DNA from: Mesodorylaimus sp. YZB2_4
Taxonomy: Eukaryota; Nematoda; Enoplea; Dorylaimida; Dorylaimidae
Direction of reading: 5' to 3'
Length of the DNA: 64,000 nt
NCBI GenBank assembly: GCA_030248295.1
Contig: JASANH010001455.1
Span: 1 to 64,000 of the forward strand
Made by a program: the position numbers and the translations under genes. The notes beneath the pieces were generated by a model, which saw only the letters and a list, made by a program, of their open reading frames with translations, was not told where the DNA came from and did no database searches. Of this stretch, positions 37,042-46,345 are shown in pieces. How positions within the stretch are numbered: the first letter of the stretch is position 1; every line of letters begins with the position of its first letter.

Positions 37042-37938
37042 ATGAGAATGGAGCGCAGTCACCTGTTGCCCCTTCGTGCGCCATCGTCGGACATCCGATA
37101 CTCGAGAACCGACGGATTTTCATTCGAATATGACATAACCGACGAAGATTGCAATGACGACTTCAGTGCCAATGAGCCAGACGAATTCCGTTCATCGAGC
37201 AGACGCAATAGCAGTTTTAGCAGACCATATAGAAACGTCCCATTCAAACCAGCCCAGCCGTGGCCCTGTCGTCCGTGTGGCTTATTCCTCGGCACGTGCC
37301 ACATCCTGTTAGGCCTATCAGTGATCGTATTTGACGTGACAACGAACGGAATCACGGAGACCGTCTTCGCCATCACGGCTGGTATCTGTTTCGTAAACAG
37401 TGGCATTGTGGGACTGATAGCTGCGAGGAAATTGGATCGAGGTACAGTGACTCTCTTCGTCATATTCTCCCTCTTATCGCTGGGCCTATGCTTCGTTTTG
37501 GTCATCGAGTGCTCGGTGGCCCTCAATCACGCCTGCTTGACCGCGGCTGGTGAGAGCACACCGCAACAAACTTCCCAAGAGAAGGAGGCCGTAGGGCACG
37601 GATGCGTTTACAGTACGGAGGCTCGAGTGCGAACGGCTCTTCTGCTGCTGGCTTTACTCGAAGCTGTGCTAGATGTGATATCCATATTTGTGGGAGGCAA
37701 GTCATTGTGCAATCGATACTCGGCCGACTTGCAGCATCCGTCCTCTCCATATCACGCGTTGATCTACGGAGATTTGGCACCTCCGGCGAGACCCAAAAGA
37801 ATAGTCCAAGATGTTGGATGCGAGACGATAGGTGGAGATGGTGGTACCAGAAGATCGTCGTCCCGCCTCTTGCTCGAATATCTAATCCCTTCTCCCTCAC
37901 TCGAGTCCACTGCTGATCGTCCCATCAGATTGCAGTGA
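37042..37938 (+). CDS. Four-span membrane protein (unrecognised family)
   Basis: About 298 residues from the ATG at 37042. The open frame extends upstream to an AG at 36962, so this may be the last exon of a longer gene. An acidic/Ser-rich cytoplasmic N-terminus (about 1-75) precedes four hydrophobic segments. They begin near PCGLFLGTCHILLGL, TVFAITAGICFVNSG, TVTLFVIFSLLSLGL and RTALLLLALLEAVLD. The first extracellular loop is short. The larger second loop holds two Cys (HACLTAAGE and GHGCVYSTE). A basic/Ser-rich C-terminus follows. The layout (short loop 1, Cys-bearing loop 2, Gly-rich first helix) recalls MS4A/MARVEL-like tetraspan proteins. I cannot assign it further. Confidence 0.7.
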   Translation: MRMERSHLLPLRAPSSDIRYSRTDGFSFEYDITDEDCNDDFSANEPDEFRSSSRRNSSFSRPYRNVPFKPAQPWPCRPCGLFLGTCHILLGLSVIVFDVTTNGITETVFAITAGICFVNSGIVGLIAARKLDRGTVTLFVIFSLLSLGLCFVLVIECSVALNHACLTAAGESTPQQTSQEKEAVGHGCVYSTEARVRTALLLLALLEAVLDVISIFVGGKSLCNRYSADLQHPSSPYHALIYGDLAPPARPKRIVQDVGCETIGGDGGTRRSSSRLLLEYLIPSPSLESTADRPIRLQ

Positions 37939-38779
37939 ATACGATATACGATGCCGTGTGGGTTCCTTTTCTCAAACTATACTTACTGTAGTGTTCACTT
38001 GTGTGGTGTCATGGCATTGATGGATTGTTTAGTGTGCATGACCATCTAATTGGCTGGTGGGTCAGCAAGAAGTAGGTCGCGAACGAATCGATTTCGGTAA
38101 TATACAAGCTGTCTTCGTTGGACCTGTCATCCTGCTCCTTGTTGGAAAATGTGAAATGCACGGCTAACTGAAAAACAAAACCTGTGGAGGATGCGTTAGG
38201 TACACAAGGGCCAATAAGTCCACAGATATCAGCCGTGTTCTCGAAAGTGCTCCCTGTGGACCCTTTTCCGAATTGTGACTCCCCTCGAAGATGTTCCCCG
38301 GAAGGGGGTCTTCTCAGAAACTCGAAACGTACGGCCCAGGAGCGGCTCATCGTCGTCAGACTTGCTGCGGTTTCGATTCGCAAGTCGAAAAATTGATCAA
38401 TTGATCAGTTGATTATGGGTAAATCAGCGCACTTATTTAGAAATTTTCCCCGTGGGGGTCAAAAAGTTGTTAAAAATTGACTGATATGCAACTACCGCTC
38501 CCTAAAATATGTCCCCCGTCTGGAATCGCATTGAAATTTTATCTCACGGCAACGAGGTCTGAACCAAATGAGTTTCATCCGAAAACAGCCAGCAAGCTCA
38601 CAAAATTATCGCGTTTTCGGCTGCTTAAGTCATGCAGGCGGCCAAAACGGCCAAAGTTTGATAATGTTTTAACGCTATAGATGGCACTTCTGTCCCTCGT
38701 ACGTGCAACACGAGTCCGCACGCACAACTGCGGGGAGTGACCACTGGAGCTTTTGCACCAGGTCAAAACACCCAGCGCA
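37939..38779. other. Intergenic before the MULE
   Basis: No gene recognised. Its right end (AACACCCAGCGCAGCCAACC) is the start of a family C repeat into which the MULE inserted. Confidence 0.45.
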
Positions 38780-38787
38780 GCCAACCA

Positions 38788-38949
38788 CGTGACACGTCAA
38801 AAGATCGCGGGAAAAAGGCCGCACGACAAAAGGTCGCAACAAAAAGATCGCAAAGGCAAGAAGGTCGCACGACGAAAGATCGCAACAAAAAGATCGCAAA
38901 GGCAAGAAGGTCGCACGACAAAAGATCGCAACTAAAAAGATCGCATATA
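38788..38949. repeat. MULE left terminal inverted repeat
   Basis: Begins CGTGACACGTCAAAAGATCGC. It then alternates GGTCGCACGACAAAAG and ATCGCAACAAAAAG in a ~54 bp higher unit occurring about 2.5 times. Confidence 0.85.
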
Positions 38950-39104
38950 TAAATTTTTAAGCAAATTAGAGCACTGCGTTAAAAAAATTTATTTTCACTC
39001 TCATAACATGTCGAAAATGGCCAGAAATACCATAATTTTACATTTTACACCCACTGTCATGAAACGTGGAACATAATACGAGTAGGTTGCATTAAAAACA
39101 TATT

Positions 39105-40140
39105 TTAGAAGTTGTAATTATGAGCGACACCGCGCAAATAATCCATGATATCTCTGTTATCATAATCATTTACGATTCTTTCGATTCTTTCCGCGCAATC
39201 CCGATACTTTCGTCGGCCTTGAGGCGGTTGCTGGCCAGCGACATACTGTTCGATCTTGGTTTCATTCAGACTTTGCTCTTTCTTCAACGAATCGATGAAT
39301 TTGAAAATCGATGGATGATGGGCGCCAACTAGCTCAGAAAAACCTCGATGCCACCCCTCCACCGAATTATTAGTCTTCGCAATTCCATTAATAACCGATT
39401 CACGACAGTTCCAAAGTGGTATTGGAAACAATGGGCCACGTCTTATACCTCTGCGGTTTGGTCTGCCGATCCAAGTGTCCTCGAAATAATCGACGACTGG
39501 TTGTGCCTCTGCTGGCAACAATTCGGCCAATTGCTCAAACGAATGCACCACCGCAGGAATCGGTACGAAAGATAATGCGGGCAGCATTCTCATTTGCAAT
39601 CCAAAGTCCGGATCATTCTCATAGCGATGTTGTAGGCCAGCAGCTTGGATTTTGCGCCAAATGCTTTGCGAAAAATGAAAAAAGCATCCACGCCTCTCCG
39701 TCTGAGGAAATTCAGAAGCGAATGCATTGATCGCCGCTTGCTCGAAATCAGTCATAATGGAAGTTGGATTCAGATTTGCATTCAGCTCCTTCAACTCGGC
39801 CAATAACTTGGTGTACGTAACTTCGGTCTTGTTTGGCAAGAACTGCAGCAATAATTTGATGGGTCGATTCCTGGGCTCCTGAGGCTCGATCTTTGATGTT
39901 GTTCACGACGTTTTTCACAGCTATCTTAGCTGGATCGGGGGCATGATTATGCTCGCCTGGCTCCTTCGACACCTGTCCGTTCTCAGTTTGCATTCGGGAT
40001 CGGCAGTTTCCCCTGTTGTTTTTGAAATTCACGCACTTCCAATCGATTTTGTTTCCGCTTTCCCGCTCCTTTCCGAATAAGTGCCCGCGATAACAAAGCT
40101 GATCTTTCCCTTTCTGACTTTTTGCGAATTCTAAAGCCAT
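39105..40140 (-). pseudogene. FLYWCH-MULE transposase, internally deleted
   Basis: The N-terminal part (40140 to about 39855) starts MALEFAKSQKGKDQLCYRGH and holds a FLYWCH-type zinc finger (C...C...H-N-H: WKCVNF, GNCRSRM, GEHNHAPD). The C-terminal part (39851-39105, another frame) matches the second half of a MULE DDE transposase: LPNKTEVTYTKLL, the catalytic Asp in MTDFEQAAINAF, the CX2H zinc pair in GCFFHFSQSIW, and NNSVEGWHRGF. The two parts meet at about 39850, where the segment that would hold the first catalytic Asp is missing and the frame changes. The element is thus a non-autonomous deletion derivative. It resembles animal MULEs with a FLYWCH domain. Confidence 0.9.
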
Positions 40141-40272
40141 CTTGCAGCAAAAAGAGAATCGCAAACTAACTCTAAGAAACAGCTGAAATGGCTAAAACCT
40201 TCATCGACAGCTAAATTTATAGGGGGACATAAATGAGCTGTCATCACCTTCATTGTTTTTCATGGTTTTGTT

Positions 40273-40421
40273 TCTTGCGACCTTTTATACCATGCGACCC
40301 TTTTGTCCTTGCGATCTTTTTAGTTGCGATCTTTTGTCGTGCGATCTTTATGCCCTTGCGATCTTTTTGTTGCGACCTTTTGTCGTGCGACCTTTTTACT
40401 GCGATATTTTGACATGGAATC
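40273..40421. repeat. MULE right terminal inverted repeat
   Basis: Inverse of the left end: TGCGACCTTTTGTCGTGCGA alternating with TGCGATCTTTTTAGTTGCG, ending GATATTTTGACATGGAATC. Confidence 0.85.
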
Positions 40422-40429
40422 GCCAACCA

Positions 40430-40545
40430 GGTTTTCCGACCTAGTCCGTGGCTGAGACATCACCCTGATAGATGACACTCCAGCTGCTGGCTCCTTGCAG
40501 AGTATCGATTGCCAGTCGAGCCTGTACGTGTAAGCATGGAAACCA
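40430..40545 (+). repeat. Family C repeat (interrupted by the MULE)
   Basis: Reads CCGACCTAGTCCGTGGCTGA, ACATCACCCTGAT, CTTGCAGAGTATCGATTGCC and AGTCGAGCCTGTACGTG. The same sequence occurs at 44640-44790 and, more diverged, at 57205-57290 and inverted at 58550-58650. Its left half lies on the far side of the transposon near 38760. Confidence 0.75.
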
Positions 40546-40908
40546 GGACCACAGTATCCCCACAGCACAAATGCACACAACGAGTTTACGATGTGGGACT
40601 AACCATGGAAAAGAACGGAAAAAACGCCTGAACTATCGTCTAGCACTATCATCAACCTTCTTATCGTTAGCACCATGTGGTTCGCAAAAACACGTTAGGT
40701 ACCAAACCCCCACCACTGCTTGTGATCTTATGCCAGACGTTGTTTCCTAACGTCCAGACATCGATCGACGGGGGTCTTGGGAGTGTGAGTGAACTCGAAC
40801 GGGGTTCGATGGCGAAAGTACTCGGTTATGAAGCCCTCGTATTGAAATGGATACGAGGATCTGCAGAGGGATTAGCTGTTGGGGTGGCAGACAAGCAGTT
40901 AAGTTTGC

Positions 40909-42532
40909 TTACGGATGAAAATCGTCGAATGGTTGCGGAAAGTCAAATCCTGCTTCTTTGCATTTTTTCTCCAAATTCTCGTAGGTGGTTTGATTAACCA
41001 AAAATGGTTCGACCAGACCGCTTTTGCATTTGTAAGCTAACCAATGGCCATAAACTTTGATCGATCTGCCGTTCGGTTCAGTCAAGTATTCTTCTTCTGG
41101 GTTGCCCTGACCTTGGCTTTTAACGCAGACAACGAACGTGTGGGCGACTGAAACGGGGGCTACGGGTGTCTGAGACATGTAAAGAGGGGTAATGCAGCTT
41201 ACGTGGCGATTTAGTGCCTTGGCTTGGACCGGGTGTTGGAGGTGGTGGTGGCGGTTGTGGTACGGGTACTGGGGTTCCAACTGGAGGCTTGATGGCTGGT
41301 GTGTTTTCTATGACTGCTTCGCCAGGACCAGCTGATGTCGTGTTGCATTTGCACGTAATCGGCTGCTGGTCAGAGATTCGGGCACAGGCGCAAACAAGGC
41401 CACCAGATTCGGCTGGCGGTGGGATGGTCTGGGTGTTCGTTGCATTCGACTCGACACCTTGATCAATGCTGGGCAATGTATGTTTGCATTTGCAAATATA
41501 GGGTCCTTGGGAATTGGGACTAGTCGGTGTGCAGGTACACTCGAGGTCGCCAGATTCGACGGGTGGTTTTGGGATGACTGTAACATTGACATCTGTGCTA
41601 CCCGATGCTGTGTTGCATGTGCACGTGTATGGTCCAACAGACTCGGCAGTGTTGGGTTTACAGATGCAATTCAATCCATCGTCAGTTGGAGACGGGATGA
41701 TCGACTCTGGAGTTGGTGGTTCGGCTGTTCCCGCCTCAGGAGTTCGGGATTCGACTGTACCTGGCTCTGGAGTTCGGGGCTCGCTAGTGCCTGCTTCTGG
41801 AGTTCGAGGCTCGACTGTGCCCGCCTCTGGAGTTTGAGGCTCGACTGTGCCTGCTTCTGGAGTTGGTGGTTCGGCTGTGCCCTCCTCCGGAGTTCGGGGC
41901 TCGACTGTGCCTGGCTCTGGAGTTCGGGGCTCTTCGACTTCTCTGCCAGCCGATGTGGTATTGCATTTGCAGGTATACGGTCCAGTAGAGTTTCCGGTAT
42001 TGGGTGTACATGTGCAATCGAGAGCGCCTGTATCAATCGCAGGTGGCACTGTCTGAGAGCTCGGAGTTTTTGACTCGACACCTTGATCAGTACTGGCCGC
42101 TATGTCTTTGCATTTGCAAGTGTAGGCACCCTCGGCGTTGGGACTAGTCAATGTGCAAGTGCAGTCGAGCTCGCCAGACTCGGCGGGTAGTTTAGGGGCG
42201 ACCGTCACATTGACATTCACATCTTTGCTACCTGACGTTGTATTGCATTTGCACGTGTATGGTCCAACCGACTCGGCAGTTCTTGGCTTGCAAATACAGT
42301 CCAACGCCCCTTCGTCAGTGCTTGCCGGTGTGACTGGTTCCGGAGGTGTAGTCATGTCCTCCACATCGATACCACTGATAGCCAGACTTTCGCCCGGGGT
42401 GGCTGTTCCGGACTCCGACGGTGGCGTTGTCACTAAAATAGCATGCATCATTGGCTGCACCATTCGACGACACGTGTCACTCGAATCTCCCGATATGATC
42501 ACGAACACAAAAACTTGCCCAAGGCTGTACAT
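40909..42532 (-). CDS. Secreted Cys-X-Cys ladder protein A with Thr/Pro/Glu repeats
   Basis: Two exons, 42532-41203 and 41147-40909 (522 residues). The start gives a short signal-like N-terminus (MYSLGQVFVFVIISG). Six ladder modules follow, each of the form G-x-L-x-C-x-C-x(11-14)-Y/I-x-C-x-C, for example LDCTCTPNTGNSTGPYTCKC. They form two blocks of three in which modules 1/4, 2/5 and 3/6 are most alike, so a three-module block was duplicated. After module 3 come about eight 10-residue units (EPRTPEAGTV-type) encoded by a 30 bp minisatellite at about 41700-41940. A Pro run precedes the splice. Exon 2 encodes a C-terminal domain from TFVVCVKSQGQG to the end FDFPQPFDDFHP, with three Cys. It is shared with gene C at 45.75 kb. 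Family not recognised; a secreted matrix or mucin-like role is a guess. Confidence 0.75.
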
Positions 42533-42559
42533 GTTTACATCTCACACTGATGTTTTAAA

Positions 42560-43110
42560 TGGATGAACAACTTTTTTTCTTGCCAGATGATGTTTAGTAG
42601 AGTATCAAAACTGTTCATCTTTTGTCAACACATCATCTTGTCTATAGAGCTGATCAGGAGGTGTATAACCAGTTTCCTTAGCAAGGTTGATTGCGTTGGA
42701 ATTTGTGCCACTTTTACACGGCGTAGGATAAATTATAGTTTCAGTAGGACGAGGAGTCAGTGTGATCATAAACTGGTATCTGTTCTACAAAACAATGGTC
42801 CAGGATAGGAGCATCGAGACAATGAAACTACGCAGCAGCGTCTACTGCCTTGTGCTACTTTCTGTCGCGTTCACGCACGACTGCTTTGACATAGACTTAG
42901 ACTGAAGTTCAAATGAACATCAGTAAATTATTGGCTGCGAGTACCACCGAAAAGTTTCTGGTACTTTTTTCAAGCGCGTTTGCTGTGTTTGCAGCAAATA
43001 AGGGGGAGTAAATTTGTTATAAGTATTAAATCCCATGAAAAAAGTAGTTGCTACGTCATTTATGCATGCTAATTCAGAGCGCAGGGATTGATGGCAGTGG
43101 GCAGCAAATG
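42560..43110. other. Interval between ladder genes A and B
   Basis: No coding exon recognised. Any 3' exon of gene B would have to lie here or just to its right, and none is apparent. Confidence 0.4.
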
Positions 43111-43114
43111 ACTG

Positions 43115-43270
43115 AGTCGTGGCCTAGTGGGTCAAGGCGTCTGCCTCTCACGCTGAGTGCGCACTTCCAGGGGAGGTTCGACTCCCGCCTGGGTAAAAAA
43201 GTATTGTCAAAAGATATGCTCATTAGCCCGTGTGCGCTGTGTGCTTTATGGATAAAGCATGACACGACGT
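43115..43270 (+). repeat. tRNA-derived SINE, family B
   Basis: Box A GTGGCCTAGTGGGTCAAGGC, then TCTGCCTCTCACGCTGAG and box B GGTTCGACTCCCGCC, then a reduced body and a GGATAAAGCATGACACGACG tail. Confidence 0.9.
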
Positions 43271-43587
43271 TTAGACTGTTCACTTGTGGAGGCTTGTTAG
43301 GGGAGCTGGTGTTTGAAGGTTCGCATGAGAGACTGGAGCAACTTTCCCGCCTCATAAATCCTACATCCCAAGTCATCAGCGTAACAGCGTCCTAAATGTG
43401 TATCTGCTAGCGAAAGCTGCACTTGGTCACTGAGTGGCCACCCTCCCTCTGCGTGGGTGTGGGTGCAGAATCCGCTTGCTTCTACTCATCACATTGACCA
43501 CGTTTCCATGCCGTCGAATGCATGCCCCTACTTTGCGCATGGCATGATGGGATGGGTCGACAAGACTCTGGCTCACAGTTTGCTCAC

Positions 43588-43950
43588 CTGTCACATTGGA
43601 GCCGCACTTGCAAGTAAAATCGTCCTCTTTTCCAGCGATGGCCTTGCAAGTGCAGTCGAAACCTTTATCCACTCCGCATTTGCAAACGTAATCATCGGGC
43701 TTTCCTGTCTCTTTGCACGTGCAATCAAAACTCTCCGTTGCTGGGCATCGACACAAATAATCATCAGTTGCATTGGGCAAAGCTTTGCATGTACAATCGA
43801 ACTGATCAGCACCGCCTGTCGGTGGCTGATCTTGCGGTTTTGGTGCAGAAAATGCTGAAAAGGCGAGAATGGGTCTGTGTGGATAGACGGAAAAAGTACA
43901 GGCTTACCGCTGGACAGCAGGCCCAATAAAAATAGTGACAGCACGAGCAT
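43588..43950 (-). CDS. Secreted Cys-X-Cys ladder protein B (3' end unresolved)
   Basis: Exon 43950-43908 encodes a clear signal peptide (MLVLSLFLLGLLSS). Exon 43854-43588 encodes AFSAPKPQDQPPTGG and then a ladder of FDCTCK and Y-x-CxC units: CTCKALPNATDDYLCRC, CTCKETGKPDDYVCKC and CTCKAIAGKEDDFTCKC. It ends at a GTGAGC donor after GSNVT. These are three units of 25-28 residues, more regular than in gene A. No downstream exon with the shared C-terminal domain was found in the following 1 kb. The gene is therefore partial here, or ends in a short exon I could not see. Orientation and gene order match its neighbours A and C, so this is a tandem array. Confidence 0.7.
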
Positions 43951-44639
43951 GATGGCTAGTCCAACTGTCGGCCTGTGCTGAAAATGTATCTCCTTTTACG
44001 TCTTATCGTTAGCCCCGCCACAAAACGCTCGCACTAGACTGTGCACTGAGCAACCTGCTCTTGGTATTGTGCCTGCCAGGTACACTATTCTAACGCGCGG
44101 TACTGCCAGTCTATTTAAAGGGCACGCAAAAGAAGGATTCAAGAAAAAACAAAGAACACTGAAGTAGAACCTGATCTAGTTAGTTTCGGGCACAAGAATT
44201 GTAAGGCAAAGTCACCAGCTAACAAAAGTGAAAATAATATTTGGGGCCACCAGTTTCGCCTGTACTCAATGCGTGACGAATAGTGTTAGTCCCAGTTGGG
44301 GGATTGTAAACACCTACACTTTGTTCATTGAACATGTTTCACTGCAAACGAGCTGACTTATGTCACAATGGGATCAACACACTGTAGATAGACTGAAGAT
44401 CAGCCAAAGCTAATCTTAAATGAGAGTTGCAGTTGGTTTTACTGGGCTGTCGGAAACAGTTCCCATTTGCGATGTTGTGTGGAGCGCAGTGGATGTTAAG
44501 CGCGATCTAACAGTTTACTTGGCATAACAGAAAAAGTTCAGACAGATGATAGGCTGCAGTGGGAAAAGGTGTGGATGGGAAGGTTACAATACTTGCGAGA
44601 CGTGTAACATGGCATTTGTAACACGACTGGGTCCGCAAT

Positions 44640-44800
44640 ACTGTAGAAGGCAACCATGCCAAAAACCCAGCGCAGCCAACCAAGTCTACCGACCTAGTCC
44701 ATGTCTAAAACATCACCCTGACGGGTGACGCTCCCAGTTGCCCGCTTCATGCAGAGTATCGAATGCCAGTCGATCCTCTACATTTTGTCCACTTCAGAGA
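44640..44800 (+). repeat. Family C repeat (uninterrupted)
   Basis: Contains CCCAGCGCAGCCAACCAAGT, CCGACCTAGTCCATGTC, ACATCACCCTGACGGG and GCAGAGTATCGAATGCCAGT. It shows the empty site equivalent to the MULE target. Confidence 0.75.
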
Positions 44801-44859
44801 AGTTATTATTCATTGTCGGCAACCAGCAAACCTGGATCACCAGGGAAGAGTACAGTCTT

Positions 44860-45060
44860 TCAGTACAGGAGCCCAATACATGGCCATAGTGGACTGGACA
44901 CTGACTTCTTCGAACAATGTCGGGTAGGTTCCAAGCTGCTGGTGTTCAAGGGCCAAAACTCGACTAGTTCGGCTGGCATTGTCAGCTACCCTCCTCGAGG
45001 CACACTCCAGGCCAGCGTCACGACAAAATGTCCTGAACATTTTGTCCTTGACAGCAAATC
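44860..45060 (-). repeat. SINE family A, highly diverged
   Basis: The order GTGGACTGGACACTGACTTC, TTCGAACAATGTCGGG, then GCCAGCGTCACGA matches the family A body loosely. Confidence 0.4.
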
Positions 45061-45184
45061 CTGAACCAAAATTCCCAACCAAAATTATCTTGCTTGCAAA
45101 AGAGCACCAATTACTAAAATGTTGGGATTTGCTAAGCTGTGACAGCAGCGATGACTAGCGAAAGGGATTCTTAGGCGCTTGAGA

Positions 45185-45300
45185 CCCGAAGGTGTAGTCG
45201 CAAAGTTGCCTTGCTCCAGTTACTGCTGGAGTTTTTGGTCCCGTCGACATTCTCTCCTGCGCCGGCCAGGCTTGGTCATATAATCACTGGGTGTCTAGCC
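45185..45300 (-). mobile_element. TGTAACC-type MITE fragment
   Basis: Reverse of the family core: GTGTAGTCGCAAAGTTGCC, GGAGTTTTTGGTCCCGTCG and GCCAGGCTTGGTCATA. Inverted ends are not intact. Confidence 0.55.
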
Positions 45301-45753
45301 TGCAAACCCCTTGACTTACAGGGCTGTGCCTGTAGTGTCAAGGAATGCATTATTACCACCCATGGCCTGGAAAGACCTGTGCTTGAATCACTCGTCAGGG
45401 CGGGGGTATGACAATGCATGGCCACTCATCCACCTGCCCCTTGTGACAAGTCTAGAAGCGGGGGTGTGATACCGCACTCTGATGCGACACCTGTCAAGAT
45501 GTCATAGTGGCCAAAAGTTAATCTTTTTATCAATTATTTCGCACATTGCTCACTAGCAAAGAAGCATAGGCAGTAACGGACGATCTAGATCTTGACTGGG
45601 ATGCAATCTTCGATGGGAAAGGATGGTATTGGATTGAAGGAGAACGGAGTGCTGTGTCGGAAATGCGCGGTGACTATGCCATCAGCTAAGAATGGGTAGG
45701 AGGACCTGAAATGCACACTTAGGATTGGAGGTTCGACTCGGGTCCTGTCATGC

Positions 45754-46149
45754 TTACAAATGGTAATCGTCGGATGGTTGAGCGAAGTCATACTTCCTTG
45801 CCTTGCATTGATTATTGGCATCGTCCACTGCACTTTTCTGATGTGTCTGGAACATATCTATGATACCATCCTGCTTGCACTGATAGCGGACCCATCGACC
45901 ATACACCCTGACCGATTTGCCCCTGTCATTTGTTAGATAATCAGACTCGGGCTGGTCGCCTGGCTTGGCCTGCTTGACGCACACTGCGTAGGTCGAATCT
46001 GAAACATACAGCTATGGCACCCTTCTTCAGGGCACCCCCTGGGCACTGGTTACTCGGTGGGTCGGCAGTCAGCTTGATAATTCGTCCTTGGCCATTCGAC
46101 ACATCAGGATCGGGTTCGACTGGCTTTGAGCTCTGTGGTGTGGAGAAAC
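45754..46149 (-). CDS. Ladder-family protein C, 3' exons
   Basis: Exons 46149-46054 and 45998-45754 join in phase. The first gives GFSTPQSSKPVEPDPDVSNG to ADPP. The second encodes a C-terminal domain from TYAVCVKQAKPGDQP through VRVYGRWVRYQCKQDG to the end DFAQPSDDYHL. It aligns with the end of gene A (VKSQGQGNPEEEYLTEPNG, IKVYGHWLAYKCKSG, DFPQPFDDFHP), sharing three Cys and the V-Y-G-x-W core. No ladder exon or signal peptide was found upstream. A MITE begins 21 bp beyond the exon's 5' acceptor, so the 5' part may be displaced or lost. Confidence 0.65.
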
Positions 46150-46170
46150 CTGGGAAAAACAAGTTCCTAC

Positions 46171-46345
46171 TGTAACCAGTCCTGGCAGGCGTAGGAGGGA
46201 GGCTGCCGACCGAAGACGGCGGCTAGATTGGAGCAGGTAAGTCTTGCGGCTGCACCTACGGCTGAAACATCAACCCGAGGGGACATCTCCCAGCGAGGGT
46301 AAATCGATTACTCGCTCCCTCTCGCCATGGCCTTCTTCCAGTACC
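46171..46345 (+). mobile_element. TGTAACC-type MITE, 3' end eroded
   Basis: Starts TGTAACCAGTCCTGGCAGGC, continues GGGAGGCTGCCGACCGAAG, and holds CGGCTGAAACATCAACCC and CTCTCGCCATGGCC. The right inverted end is not visible. Confidence 0.75.

Larger units (their letters stand above)
38780..40429. mobile_element. Mutator-like (MULE) DNA transposon with repeat-built TIRs and 8-bp target duplication
   Basis: Flanked by direct GCCAACCA at 38780-38787 and 40422-40429; the element proper is 38788-40421 (1634 bp). The TIRs (38788-38949 and about 40273-40421) are each about 150 bp. They are built of alternating short units AAAAGATCGCA / AAGGTCGCACGAC in a regular nested pattern. An unoccupied relative of the target, CAGCGCAGCCAACCAAGTCT, is present at about 44676, inside a family C repeat. 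The 8-bp duplication and long TIRs fit Mutator-type elements. The interior carries a minus-strand transposase remnant. Confidence 0.9.

Noticed and set aside
38800..38950. CRISPR-like regular repeats
   Set aside because: Eukaryotic locus; the units are contiguous TIR sub-repeats without unique spacers.
38735..38952. Lys/Arg/Thr repeat proteins in the MULE left end
   Set aside because: Translation of the TIR units, not a gene.
41459..42073. 204-codon plus-strand frame, Trp/Ser/Cys-rich
   Set aside because: Antisense shadow of the ladder protein minisatellite and modules.
43115..43200. Possible functional tRNA gene
   Set aside because: Box A and B are present, but there is no foldable acceptor stem, the body and tail are those of family B, and many copies exist; it is a SINE.
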